DNA of 64,000 nt from Aurelia coerulea (taxonomy: Eukaryota; Cnidaria; Scyphozoa; Semaeostomeae; Ulmaridae). How positions within the stretch are numbered: position 1 is the stretch's first letter; each line of letters opens with the position of its first letter. A model generated the notes under the pieces. That model was not told the DNA's origin and made no database searches. It saw nothing but the letters and a program-made list of their open reading frames with translations. This document shows positions 36,195 through 46,365 of this stretch, piece by piece. The translations under genes and the position numbers were made by a program. The stretch is from contig CM076960.1 of the NCBI GenBank assembly GCA_039566865.1, positions 6,744,001 to 6,808,000 on the forward strand, given 5' to 3'.

Positions 36195-37682
36195 CTAATG
36201 AGTAACAACATCTCCGTATCTAATTGGTGGATTAATTATTTGACGGAGGTTTTGAGGTCTAACCCTCCCCTGAACCACACCATGTCCTCCCTCTCCCTCA
36301 CGAATATTTGTCTCAGGTTGTTGAATTAAAATATCACCAATTTCAGGGACGGGGGCAAGCGGTTGGCCTCGGGAAACAGGCAATGGACATAATCTAAGCT
36401 GGTCATGATGTGCAGTGGTTATTTTTCCAAACTTAGAAATGATTTTATAATTAACACCTGTTCGTACAATGATTTGATACGGCCCTATCCATTTTTTCCC
36501 AAACTTCCACTTCTTTGGCCTTCGAAGCCACACCCACTGGCCAGGTTCAAAAGGTAGCCACAATTTCTTTCCCCGGTCATACGATGATGCTTGTCTATTC
36601 TTAGCGACCCTGATATTCTGTTGTGCTATAACTTGAGCACTCTGAATGGATTTTCGCACATTTTGGGTATATTCGGATTGGGTACTTGGATTCTTAAGGG
36701 GGACACCAAGATCCACCTCTACAGGCAAACGTGGTTCCCGACCAAATACCAATTCATAAGGGGAAAGCCCAGTTGTTTCATTCCGGCTTGTGTTATAGGC
36801 ATAAGTTGCCATGTCTACAAAGAGATCCCAGTCAGAAGGATGCTCAGCGACAAAAGAGGACAAAATCTCCTGTATAGTTCTATTTTGCCTTTCCACCTGA
36901 CCGTCACATTGAGGATGATAAGCAGTGGTTCTAGTCTTATGGATTCCCATGATATTGTATACCTCGTGCATTAAATTACTTTCAAAGTTAGCCCCCTGAT
37001 CAGAATGAATAGCATCTGGAGGACCAAATCGTGAAAATAATTTGGAGACTAGAATCCGTGCAACTGTCTCAGATTTTTGGTTTGTAGTAGGAAAAGCTTC
37101 ACACCATTTGGTGAAATGATCTCCAACAACAAGGAGATGTTTATTTCCTCTGGATGTTTCAGGAAGGGGCCCCATGTAATCCATTGCCCAAAAGACAAAA
37201 GGCTCACTGACTATAATTGGCTGAAGTGGGGCCTTCCCTTGATTACTACAGGTTTTACTCTGCATACACTCAAGGCAAGACTGCACATATTGGGAGATAG
37301 TTTCTTGCATTTTTGGCCAAAAGAAACGTTCCTTTGCTCTGTCAAGGGTACGTCTAATACCCATGTGACCTCCTGCAGGTCCTGAGTGCAAGCTAAGCAA
37401 TACCCGAGGAACTAAGCACTTAGGAAGCACAATTACCCTTTTAGCTGTTCCATATTTAGAAGGGATTGATCTAACAAGTAGTTCATCAGATAAATGAAGT
37501 TCCTCCCAACAATTCCACAAAGTACGTAACGTAGGGTTATTAAGCCATGCAAATAAGGGAGGTTTAGGCATCTGATTTTTCTTAAACTGGATAACAAGTT
37601 TTATGTCTGGATCATGTACCTGTGCCTCCTGCAAATTGAATTGAGGAATTAGAGAGACCAAACAAGTGGCCTTGGCTATCAA
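36195..37682 (-). pseudogene. Gypsy integrase (pol C-terminal part)
   Basis: About 495 codons. The HHCC zinc-binding domain is visible (HSGPAGGHMGIRRT, then CLECMQSK). The catalytic core has Asp in WAMDYMGPLP, Asp in IHSDQGANF and Glu in GQVERQNRTIQEI. Then come LSPYELVFGREPRLP and a GPY/F-type module (WIGPYQIIVRTGVNYKI). This is an integrase of the usual Ty3/Gypsy layout. The frame begins out of register with the RNase H remnant, and the linker expected between RNase H and integrase seems partly missing. This segment would not be made as part of one polyprotein. Confidence 0.92.
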
Positions 37683-38096
37683 TGAGAAACAATGAAGTCA
37701 AATTCTTGCAAATCCATTAGCCAACGTGCAATTCTACCTTTAGGCTCAAGAGAATGAAGCCAAGTTAGGGCTCTATTATCAGTAAATAAATGAAACTGAC
37801 GACCCAATAAATATACCCTAAAATGGTTAGTTGCAAACATCATCAAGAGTTCTACTTGCATATGATATTACACGTTCCTGGCCTTGGCTATCAACTTGTG
37901 CCAATACAGCCCCAATGCCATAATCAGAGGCATCCGTTTGCAATATAAAAGGGCTATCAAGCTTAGGATATGCAAGAACTGGAGCACTACACAGGGCTTG
38001 TTTAAGTGTAGAAAATGCCTCGATTTGAGCCTGACCCCAGGAAAAGGGGACATTTTTCTTTGTCAGCATATGCCAATGGTAAGGCAACAGTTGCAA
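37679..38096 (-). pseudogene. Gypsy RNase H remnant, with deletions
   Basis: Two overlapping frames carry RNase H sequence: FILQTDASDYGIGAVLAQ with VISYASRTL (37,827-38,096), and NHFRVYLLGRQFHLFTDNRA with LDLQEF-like sequence ending FIVSH (37,679-37,861). The segment that normally links the SYASR strand to the helix carrying the catalytic Glu is absent, and the join shifts the frame near 37,850. A second loss follows FIVSH. The remnant cannot make an active RNase H. Confidence 0.85.
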
Positions 38097-39798
38097 AATT
38101 GGGAATAAACTTGCGATAATACCCTGCTAGGCCTAAAAATGACCGAATTTGTTCAACATTAGAAGGGGGCGATAAATTCATTACTGCCTTCACTTTATCG
38201 GCATCAGTATGCACACCCGCTGCAGAAACTGTATGTCCAAGATAGGAAACGTTTTGTGATCCAAATGTGCATTTTGATGCTTTAACTTTTAAATTATGTT
38301 GTTGAAGTCGACTCAAAACAGTTTCTAGACGTTCACAGTGCTGCTTAATTCCGTTAGATGGTACTATGATGTCATCAAAATAGCAAAGGCAGCATGAATA
38401 ATTCAAACCTGACATTACAAGTTCTATGGCCCGGTCAAAAGATGCAGGAGCCCCGGATAAGCCAAATGGCATACGCAAAAATTCCCATAGCCCTGCAGGG
38501 GTAACAAATGCAGTCTTTTCCTGGTCTTCTGGGGTCATGCTTAATTGCCAATACCCTGAACGCAAGTCCAATGTGCTAAAGAGACTATAACCCTGCAGAG
38601 ATTCTAATAAGTCATCCACACGCGGTAATGGCCTAGCTTCCCGCTTTGTTACAGAATTTAACTTTCTATAATCGACACAAAAACGATATTTCCCATCCTT
38701 CTTACGAACTAATACAATAGGGGAAGCCCAGGGACTGGTACTAGGTTGAATCACTTGTTGCTCTAACATTTCTTTAATTTGTGATTCTGCATCCTGGCGA
38801 TATGCATAAGGCAAACGGCGAGGACGTTGGCATATTGGTAGTGAATCCCCAGTATCAATTGAGTGAGTAACAACTGATGTATGCCCAAGTGTATTATCAA
38901 AAACATCACGATACTTTAACAGAGTAGAAAGCAAAGCCTTACGGTCATTTTCACTCAAATTGGGACTTATAGCCGACTCCAATTCATAGATGGTTTCCTT
39001 ATTTTCCTGCAAAATACTACCAACAACTTGAGTATGACCACTTTCTTGGTTACTTTTTGATGGTTGGTAAACTACTGGGCAGAATTCTGCAATTTTTGCA
39101 CCCTTTTGAAGCTCAATTCTCTCTTGTCCTGTATTTAAAAGTCTTATTGGTAGGGAGCGATTACTTGAAATACATACTGAATAAGCAGAATGCAACCCAG
39201 AGGCCCCTAAAGAAATTGGTGCTACCATGCCTAATGTATTTTTGGCACTTTTAGAAACCAAGCCAGCAGCTATAATTTCTGTCCTAGGTGGAACAACAAT
39301 GCTAGACACTAGCTTGACTGTTACAGGGCCTCGTGCTGCACACTGCTCAAAGGTTGGGAAATCAATTTCATCCCCTGACTTCCTACTGGGCTGAATAGGA
39401 GTCACTGGTGTATGGCCATGGCACCCAACAATAAAATATTGTGACTGATCAAATGCTAGTTGTAAATTATTAGACTTAAGGAAATCCCAACCTAATATGC
39501 ACTGCAATGGTTCTAACAAATTATCACAAACAAGCAACGGTATGTCATACATATGACTACTATCAGAAAATTGTAATTGGCCCCGAAACTCTCCATATGA
39601 TCTCAACGACTGTCCGGTAACAGAAACACACTGGTTGGAGCAACTGCTACTAACAACTGGCCGACTATGCAATGAAATTTCATCAAATACTGATTTATGC
39701 AAAATAGATTTCATCGAACCAGTATCAATCAAAGCTTCAATTTGTATACCATTCAAGAAACATTTTACCATTGGCTGGTTGGAAGTGTGATCTTCCAC
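38002..39798 (-). pseudogene. Gypsy protease and reverse transcriptase
   Basis: A 598-codon open frame; its true reading starts upstream by frameshift from gag. The protease has the catalytic ALIDTGSMKSIL near the start and a flap/core region up to about residue 110. The RT shows ASPIVLVRKKDGKYRFCVDY, FSTLDLRSGYWQLSM (catalytic Asp), FGLSGAPASFDRAI and the catalytic box CYFDDIIVPS, then FLGLAGYYRKFIPNF. The frame is lost near 38,073 through a one-base indel, after which RT/RNase H sequence continues in the next frame. Catalytic residues of protease and RT are intact. Confidence 0.93.
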
Positions 39799-39843
39799 TA
39801 TACTGTTTTCGTTTTTAGCAGTAACTCCAACAGTGAATAATGA

Positions 39844-39894
39844 GGGGTGACCAGCACTCCAGCCTACTGGTGAGGCACCCCTTGGTAGTTTAAA
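39844..39894 (-). promoter_or_regulatory. -1 ribosomal frameshift signal between gag and pol
   Basis: In the gag frame the heptamer T TTA AAC lies at 39,894-39,888 (minus), the canonical X XXY YYZ slippery pattern. A six-base spacer (TACCAA) is followed by a stem: GGGGTG (39,881-39,876) pairs with CACCCC (39,849-39,844), and ACCAG (39,871-39,867) with CTGGT (39,854-39,850). A four-base bulge and a 12-base loop holding the gag stop TAG complete it. Pol continues in exactly the -1 frame. This would set the Gag to Gag-Pol ratio. Confidence 0.85.
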
Positions 39895-40832
39895 GGAACA
39901 CTTACGTCGACTACGTCTGACTGATTACGAAAGTTCTTATTCGTAGTCCAGTTATTCGCACATTGCGAAGCAAAATGTCCTGTACCTTGGCATAGCGTGC
40001 ACTTTGGACGACTGGACTGTTCTTGTTCTTTTTTCGCCATCATCATCTTCTCTCCTTGTTTCTCCGGACATTTCCTGGCAATATGACCCATTTTTCCACA
40101 GAAAAAACATTGCACTTGACTTATCTTTGCTGGCCTAAGTGCAGAATATGACGGCCGATCTTGCAGCGTTGCTACTAAGGACTGCTGCTGTACTGCCATC
40201 TTTTCCACCACTGTGGTCAACCTGTCTATGGCACTGTCCTTTTCCAAAAGTGACTGCTGCGATTTAGGCACACTGTCTACGCAGGAAATTCCAGCAGAAA
40301 AGCTTGCAAGTGGTTGTTCTGCCTCTTTACTGATCTTATCCGCACGAATGGCAATGAAATGCTTGCAGAATGCTACCATTTCTACCAAGGTTGGTATCGG
40401 ATTTTGCTCCAACAATTTAAATTTCATCTGCTCTGGTATTCCTCGCATAAATTGTCGACTGAGAAGAGCATCAAAAGCTTCTGCATCCAAATCTGGGTCC
40501 GCTTTGCGCAAAATATCTTGTAAGGACCATAAATATATGGCTGGATCTTCATTATGGCGCAGCAACCGGTCTTCAAACTCTCGATAAAAGCCTTCCCGAT
40601 TTATCTGTGGGCAAAGTGCAGCTTTTAAATTGATTATCAAATGATCATACGTGTCTCTTTGCTCCTCTTCGAACGAAAAGTAGTGGGTCGCTGCAAGACC
40701 GCGAAGAAATGCTGGTAACTTTGCCAGTTTTTGCTCATCTGTCCACCCATTTGCAACTGCACAACACTCATATTGACGCAACCATAGAGCAAAGTCTCCC
40801 TTATCAAATCTCTCCGGTAAGATGGAAGCCAT
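39864..40832 (-). CDS. Gypsy gag (capsid and nucleocapsid)
   Basis: 323 codons. I start at the ATG at 40,832, which directly follows the leader and primer-binding site (MASILPERFDKGDF); an upstream in-frame extension would run into the LTR. The N-terminal two thirds is the helical capsid region (WLRQYECCAVANGW, GLAATHYFSF, RQFMRGIPEQMKFKLLEQ). Two perfect CX2CX4HX4C zinc knuckles follow, CFFCGKMGHIARKC and CTLCQGTGHFASQC, typical of nucleocapsid. The frame is open throughout and ends at TAG 39,864-39,866, just after the frameshift site. It would form the particle shell and bind element RNA. Confidence 0.93.
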   Translation of the reverse strand: MASILPERFDKGDFALWLRQYECCAVANGWTDEQKLAKLPAFLRGLAATHYFSFEEEQRDTYDHLIINLKAALCPQINREGFYREFEDRLLRHNEDPAIYLWSLQDILRKADPDLDAEAFDALLSRQFMRGIPEQMKFKLLEQNPIPTLVEMVAFCKHFIAIRADKISKEAEQPLASFSAGISCVDSVPKSQQSLLEKDSAIDRLTTVVEKMAVQQQSLVATLQDRPSYSALRPAKISQVQCFFCGKMGHIARKCPEKQGEKMMMAKKEQEQSSRPKCTLCQGTGHFASQCANNWTTNKNFRNQSDVVDVSVPLNYQGVPHQ

Positions 40833-40835
40833 TAT

Positions 40836-40853
40836 CCCAACTCTGTCTCCAAA
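40836..40853 (-). promoter_or_regulatory. Gypsy primer-binding site
   Basis: Immediately inside the 5' LTR the minus strand reads TT then TGGAGACAGAGTTGGGAT, beginning with the TGG that pairs with a tRNA CCA tail. The tRNA was not identified. Confidence 0.7.
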
Positions 40854-41050
40854 TGTAGCGTTTGAGCAGTGCAGGGGCGCAGAGAGAGCGGGCACACATA
40901 AAACAGACGTTCGATCGTTTGCGTTCCAAATCTAATCCCACGATTCGACAATAACATGCTTATTTATGGATACGTTAGAACCAATTAACACTAACGGATA
41001 GGTCATTTGGCAACTGACGAAAGATATCTACGTCACTACATACCGTTACA
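40854..41050 (-). repeat. Gypsy 5' LTR
   Basis: 197 bp, TGTAGCG to CGTTACA. Two differences from the partner LTR (AGCGGG against AGAGGG, and AAAGAT against AACGAT). Confidence 0.95.
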
Positions 41051-41054
41051 CATT

Positions 41055-41389
41055 AACAGAAATAAATTACGTCATCTTGTTTCCCTTATCGTGTTTTTTG
41101 CTTATGCCAAATTTCAAGTCTCTAGCACTTGTGCATCTGAGAGTAAAGGGGGGGGGGGCACTTTGTGATCTCCCTAGTCTCCCAAAAGTTTCAAAAAGCC
41201 TAGTCTGGATAGGGTTGAGGTACCGGTCGTTAGTGCTTTTCATGAGGCAGGTAACAACGGAGTGTAAGGATATAAAGCCAGACTGATGCCGGTATATAAG
41301 CTTAGTGGTGTTTAAGTAATCGTAAATCTGATTGTAAAAAGTTTCTCAAAAAGGCGCAAGAAAAATGGCAAGACAGATATAGGCATGTA
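41055..41389. other. Non-coding spacer
   Basis: Short AT-rich segment with a G-run near 41,149-41,158. No gene seen. Confidence 0.5.
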
Positions 41390-42011
41390 CCGGGTGAGCC
41401 AAAAAAAGTTCCCACTTTTGAAAATTCATAGCATCAACAGTACAGAATGTATAGGAATAAATCAAGATTTGCTTGACATCCAAAGGATTGAAGAATTTTT
41501 GTGATTTTTCTCGCCTTCTTACGAGCACTTGAAAAATTGGTAAATTAAAGTTTACAAAAACTTGATGGTTGCAAAATGACTGAAAAAGGGCCTAAAATGC
41601 TTGATCAATTATAAAGGGCTCCTCGCTCAGAACAACGGAGAAAATGCAACTGCTCATGGGTGAGAGATATCGACTGCACATCTATTGCCATGGGATTGAA
41701 AATCTTTAGTATCTGTTTGAGAATCAATGTCTTATAACTCTTGAGAGAGGTGAAACTCCTGTGCGTATTGTTCTGTGCGAGGAGAGTCATAATGATTTGA
41801 TCAAGTGTTTGAGGCCCCTTTCAATCATTTTGTAACCATGAAATTTATGAAAAGTTGAATTTACCTATATTTGCAGTGCTTGTAAGGAGACGAGAAAAAT
41901 CACTACTTCAATCTTTTGCCTTTTAAATAAAATTTGAATCATTCAAAATCCATGAAGAACTTGTGGTGCTACGAATGTTCGAAAGTGAGAACTTTTTTCT
42001 GGCTCACCCGG
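41390..42011. mobile_element. Mariner-like MITE, CCGGGTGAGCC termini
   Basis: 622 bp with TA on each side. The termini CCGGGTGAGCCAAAAAAAG and CTTTTTTCTGGCTCACCCGG are inverted. It is a diverged relative of 18,821-19,405; the interior aligns along its length. No transposase. Confidence 0.87.
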
Positions 42012-42228
42012 TAGTTAGATCTGTCATCTCTTTGACCACTGCACTGTTAAAGATAGGGGCAACACGAGATATCTACATCTATCAATATATGTAGGATTGC
42101 TACAGAGCAGGACCGCAGGGCGGTATATATGCTCTGGTGTAAAATAAAGAAAAATATAATTTAATGAAGGTCAAGTTCAAATTCGTGGACCTGACACAGG
42201 CCTCCCCCCCCCCCCCCACGAAAGATCA
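42012..42228. other. Non-coding spacer with poly-C run
   Basis: No gene. It ends with a run of about 15 C near 42,204-42,218. Confidence 0.5.
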
Positions 42229-42835
42229 CTAAGCTAGGAGGCCCGGGGAGTTTAGCCTCGCACAATAACATAAGTTTAAACCCATGAGATTCTTAGTAAT
42301 CCTGACGATCAACCCAAGGCCCCACCAAGTCAACCGACATGAAGAGAGACCCGTGCCAAGCCCAAGGGAGATGAAGATATCACTGATTCCAGCTATGAAC
42401 CATATCTTCCAACCTTCTGGGAACTTCCCAGCAAATAGCAATAAATTGAACAAATCACACAAAGATCCTTTAATAATGGACAAAGCTATCTTCAAGAAGT
42501 AGCTTGCAATTCCATCATTACCAGATCCATAGGAAGTTTTCATTTTATTTAACGAAGCTGTTAATTTTTCCGTCATGATGAATGAGAAGCCAAAGCTCGA
42601 CGAAGGCCTATCAATCGAATATTCATTCGATATAAGGGGGTTAGGTTTGTCAGGAATCGTTTTACTTTCTTTATCTCCAATATTGCAAAAAACTCATTCA
42701 TCGATGATGCGATCTTAGTCGAATCCGAAGAGCTCCCACCATCAACCTTAAGAGAAGCAACAAATATTGTGCTCGATTTCTTAATAATGACTTGATTGAT
42801 TATAGGCAAATCAAAAGATCAGCTACGTCTGGAAA
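42229..42835 (-). pseudogene. LINE RT N-terminal fragment, decayed
   Basis: Minus-strand frames at 42,573-42,809 and 42,229-42,576 resemble the segment before and at the start of a LINE RT: FVASLKVDGG and a MNEFFA-type motif, then SYGSGNDGIASYFLKIA (the S-G-DGI motif of the fingers) and LLFAGKFPEGWKI. It then loses similarity. A related stretch in opposite orientation is at about 46,655-46,725 (matching 42,766-42,836). Inactive fragment. Confidence 0.75.
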
Positions 42836-43391
42836 AATGATTTGGTCTTTGATCTACCTACCAAAAAAAAAAGAAATTTGAAGATCGGCCTCTTAATAAT
42901 TAAATTTTGATGATTTCTCAAACGGGAGTATTTTTTTCTGCGATACACAGTAGAGGAGCATTAAAGATGCCGTAACAAGAGAACGAAATGCGACACAAAT
43001 AATTATAGAGCTTTCGATGCGATGGGAGACCGATGCAGAGAGAGCATGCACAACTATTGATGGCTAACGAATGAAATCTTTTAAACAAATCATCAATGGT
43101 TTGTTGTGCACTTGTTCCTATCTATAGTGCACAACAAACCATTGATGATTTTTTAAAAAGATTTCATTCGTTAGCCATCAATAGTTGTGCATGCTCTCTG
43201 CATCGGTCTCCCATCGCATCGAAAGCTCTATAATTATTTGTGTCGCATTTCGTTCTCTTGTTACGGCATCTTTAATGCTCCTCTACCGGGTATCGCAGAA
43301 AAAAATACTCCCGTTTGAGAAATCATCAAAATTTCATAAGAGGCTGATCTTCAAATTTCCTTTTTTGGTAGGTAGATCAAAGAAGACCAAG
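42836..43391. repeat. Large near-perfect palindrome of nested foldback elements
   Basis: The left arm (42,836-43,111) and the right arm (from 43,127) are inverse copies around a 15-base loop, nearly perfect over about 265 bases. The inner part (about 42,957-43,284), starting GAGGAGCATTAAAGATGCC, is flanked by TA and looks like one hairpin MITE. The outer part matches the MITE family of 15,647-16,185, including TACTCCCGTTTGAGAAATC and GGTAGATCAAAG. The outer right arm is interrupted by the 43,392-43,765 element. No coding potential. Such DNA can extrude as a cruciform and is hard to clone or assemble. Confidence 0.88.
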
Positions 43392-43765
43392 GACCTGTTC
43401 ATATGGAGGCGAGCCAGCCCGCTAAGTGAGCTGATTTCGCATTCTGTCCATATGGCAAATTCATCCCGCCTGCTGGGATGGAACTGGTCACGTGCCATCG
43501 TTGGTGGTATTGTTTTGCATGCCCACGCGTGCGTAGTAGAGGCGTTTTCGTCTCGGCAGGCGGGCTGGAGTGTTCATATGGGAAAATTTTGATCTCGCCA
43601 AGCGGGATCCCGGCAGTGTTTGAGTGAGATCTCGCCTACCGGGCCAGCCCGCCTGCTCATATGAACAGACAACAAACTTTGAATGGGAAACAGGGATAAG
43701 GTGAGATCTCGGCAAAAACCTCCAGCCCGGTAGGCGGGCTGGCTCGCCTCCATATGAGCAGGTCC
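43392..43765. mobile_element. Non-autonomous TIR element, GGACCTG termini, CAA duplication
   Basis: The ends GGACCTGTTCATATGGAGGC and its inverse run into each other's arms for about 35 bases. CAA lies on both sides (43,389-43,391 and 43,766-43,768). The mirrored left arm of the surrounding palindrome preserves the empty target with a single CAA, supporting a 3-bp duplication. The interior repeats pieces of GCCCGCCTGCTCATATGAAC several times in both directions. A 3-bp duplication fits PIF/Harbinger or CACTA elements; I lean to the former, weakly. The open frames at 43,488-43,894 are by-products of the repeats. Confidence 0.8.
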
Positions 43766-43768
43766 CAA

Positions 43769-44256
43769 ATCATTATGTTTGAAGAATGAAAACATTATGC
43801 AGGAGCTTTTGCTCCAACCGGAAGGAATAGACCTAGACATAGACATATCGACATATAGGTACATAGGAATCAGGAATGTTGTAACAATGGGCATTATTTA
43901 TGCACACAATCGAAACAATCAGCGAAGCATGTGAGATATTTATAGGCATTGTTTATGTATACAATCAAAACAATTCTGATATATTTGGGCCAACAATGAA
44001 GTTTGGCGAAGTTGCCAATTCACATTTCCTCATTAAGGCTAATCACTACTTGCTCCTAACATTAATCCAGCGGCCAACTCATTACAAGGCAATTTTCAAA
44101 ATTTGACCTCTTTGACCTGGCACACTGCCCTTACTGTTTGAAATCTTCAACATGGATAACTGTTGCCAAGGGAACCAACAAACCCATATAATACTATCAA
44201 GAAACAAATGTGGCACTGTTATAGTGGCAACTCTTGTCAGGATAGGGTAAAAAATT
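43769..44256. other. Non-coding spacer
   Basis: Contains two ATAGACATATCGACATATAGG-like short repeats near 43,835 and AT-rich sequence. No gene. Confidence 0.5.
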
Positions 44257-44266
44257 GTCAATATTG

Positions 44267-44297
<31 letters not shown>

Positions 44298-44942
44298 TAT
44301 TCAATATAAAATTTTACAAGAACGAACTACTTAAGACACTACGTACAAGCTACTTTACTAAACTACGAGGACGATACCACGGAGTGCAAGAGACCGTGAC
44401 AACTCCGCAGCCATTAACATAGAGAACATGTAACTAAACTAGAATTAAATATACGGCTACGAAAAATACACATAAACGATTTTTACTGATAATTACTAAG
44501 GTTCGTTTCACTTTGCATGTCGGGCTAACTTTGGGCAGAGCAGGTCTTTTTACAAAATGGGTGAAATTGGAGATTCGACATCAGATTTGGATGGATTTGT
44601 GCCCAATGAGCCTAACATCCAATGTGAAACAAACTTACAAGCAAAAGAAATAGAGGTAAGGGGACTTGGTGATTATTAAGTGTAAAACAAAGGTTTAGAA
44701 TTTCCTTAGTCAAACCGACCAGTTTGGTGAATGAAATTTAGAGTCAGTTCGAGAACATGTTTATTTACGTCACTAGAAAGGTCTTTATCACCATACAATA
44801 AAAGTTGTACCAGAACGTTGTTCGAGAGGGTGTTGATTTGAACAAATGGTTTTAATACTACTGAAAGGCCAGCGAGAAGATCTCGTCGTTGGATGCTAAA
44901 TGAAGGACAAAGCAGCAAAAAGTGCTCCGTATCCTCAATACC
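44267..44942 (-). mobile_element. 5'-truncated LINE 3' end with poly-A and target duplication
   Basis: The minus strand ends in a 28-base poly-A (poly-T at 44,267-44,294). GTCAATATTG flanks it on both sides (44,257-44,266 and 44,943-44,952), the mark of target-primed reverse transcription. The coding remainder is the LINE C-terminal domain: GIEDTEHFLLLCPSF, RRDLLAG, LVQLLLYGDKDLS, ending at the stop near 44,706. About 410 bases of 3' UTR follow. Only the last ~80 codons of ORF2 were copied. It inserted recently enough for the duplication to be intact. Confidence 0.88.
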
Positions 44943-44952
44943 GTCAATATTG

Positions 44953-45223
44953 TCGGTCATCCTTCAGTTTTACTCAGAGCAGTAGGAAGCATCTTAAACT
45001 TGGAGGGGCACGGCAATTTAAAGGCACTTTTTTCGTAAGAATGGCACTGTAATATACAACAGATTTTTGACGGGAAAAATGTGATATAAAGAGGAAAATA
45101 GTATGAAAGCTGATAGATATCCGATTTCCTTCACAATGAAACAAATTGAGAAGTAAACATAACTAAATCACGAAGTAAATAATAAGAAAATTAAACTACT
45201 TTCTGTCCGCATTGGTCTTTAAA
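44953..45223. other. Non-coding spacer
   Basis: Nothing recognised. Confidence 0.5.
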
Positions 45224-45231
45224 AGAGGCTC

Positions 45232-46357
45232 CAGGGCCGTCGCGAAGGAAGTTGAGAAAGGGGGGTGTAAACCTTAAATCTGCCGACAAGGGGCGTGGTC
45301 ATTGGGTGTGGCCGTTGAAAATTCAACCTTGTTGTTGATACATCTTCTATATGACAGTCACCTTTTAAAACGTGATTGTCGAAAATATTGGCTATGGTTA
45401 ATCTTTTGGTTAATCTTCTTTCACCGGGAAATATAAGTATTTGGAGCAAAGAAATATGCTTTGGAGTAATGTTAACCAGATGAAGAAGTAAAGTGTGACT
45501 TGTGAACATTGTCGCATGTATTTCTGTCGTTTTCTGGTAAGAGAAACTAACTGACCAATTTCTTGCCTACTTTCTAATTTCTGCTAGTTGACCTATCATG
45601 AATATTGGGTCGTCCATCTCTATTTTATCAAAGACATAAAAGCAAGATTTCGAGACTGCATGGCAGCTCTAAGGACTTAGATCTTCTCTATAGACCAATC
45701 GATTGACAATTCTTTCGTATTTATGTGACTTGCCAAAATTACTTTGTTGCTCGAATACTCTATCATTGTGATATAATCAGTAACCAGCGATGTAACACTT
45801 TCTGCACAAAAAGAATCGGCAAATGGTAGTGGAGACAGAGAATCTTTTCAGCTGTAATACTTGCAGCATGAAATATCGAGAACACAAAATCAAAACACCG
45901 ACTGGCAAATGAAAAAAAGCAAACCAAAAAAGCTTCGTATTTTCACCAGCAAACTTGAGTGATTTATAGGCCATTTCGTTTGGTTTAATGATGAGTTTAT
46001 GAAATTTGCAAAAGCTTGCTGATAGAATTGCTGATAGAAAGGAATTGCATTTTGACAACGATTTAGAGAATTTAGGTAGGACAGTGCGAGCGAAGCGAGC
46101 AACAAATTTGCGCATCTGCAACGGTTAGATTACTCTAGATGTATGTAATCGTAATGTAACAAAACCATCTTAATTTACAGTCTGGAATTCTCGTAGTATC
46201 ACTGCTCTGAAGAATAGAATATAGCTGAATCGGGGCTTTCCACCTTTGGATGGAAATTTGTCGGCAAATGCTGGTTCGAGGATCGCACTTGATTTGCCGA
46301 CAACCACTTTTCCAGGGGGGGTGTCACCCCCTACACCCCCCTATGGCGACGGGCCTG
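45232..46357. mobile_element. Non-autonomous hAT element
   Basis: The 12-base ends CAGGGCCGTCGC and GCGACGGGCCTG are inverted with one mismatch. They are flanked by a perfect 8-bp duplication, AGAGGCTC (45,224-45,231 and 46,358-46,365). CAGGG-type ends and 8-bp duplications are the hAT signature. G-rich then C-rich subterminal sequence (GGGGGGTGTA and its inverse) extends the symmetry. The open frames inside, such as 45,777-46,121, show no hAT transposase or BED motifs, so it needs a transposase from elsewhere. Confidence 0.9.
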
Positions 46358-46365
46358 AGAGGCTC

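Larger units (their letters stand above)
35943..41050 (-). mobile_element. Ty3/Gypsy LTR retrotransposon, full length, damaged pol
   Basis: Two 197-bp LTRs (35,943-36,139 and 40,854-41,050) begin TGTAGCG and end CGTTACA. They are flanked by CATT (35,939-35,942 and 41,051-41,054). The coding strand is minus, with the order gag, protease, RT, RNase H, integrase as in Gypsy elements. The LTRs differ at only two sites by eye, so it is young. Pol nevertheless carries a one-base shift near 38,073 and two apparent internal losses in and after RNase H (near 37,850 and 37,680). The gag-pol boundary shows a -1 frameshift signal. Confidence 0.95.

Noticed and set aside
43488..43894. Overlapping 75- and 106-codon minus frames
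   Set aside because: Created by the repeated CG-rich interior of the 43,392-43,765 element.
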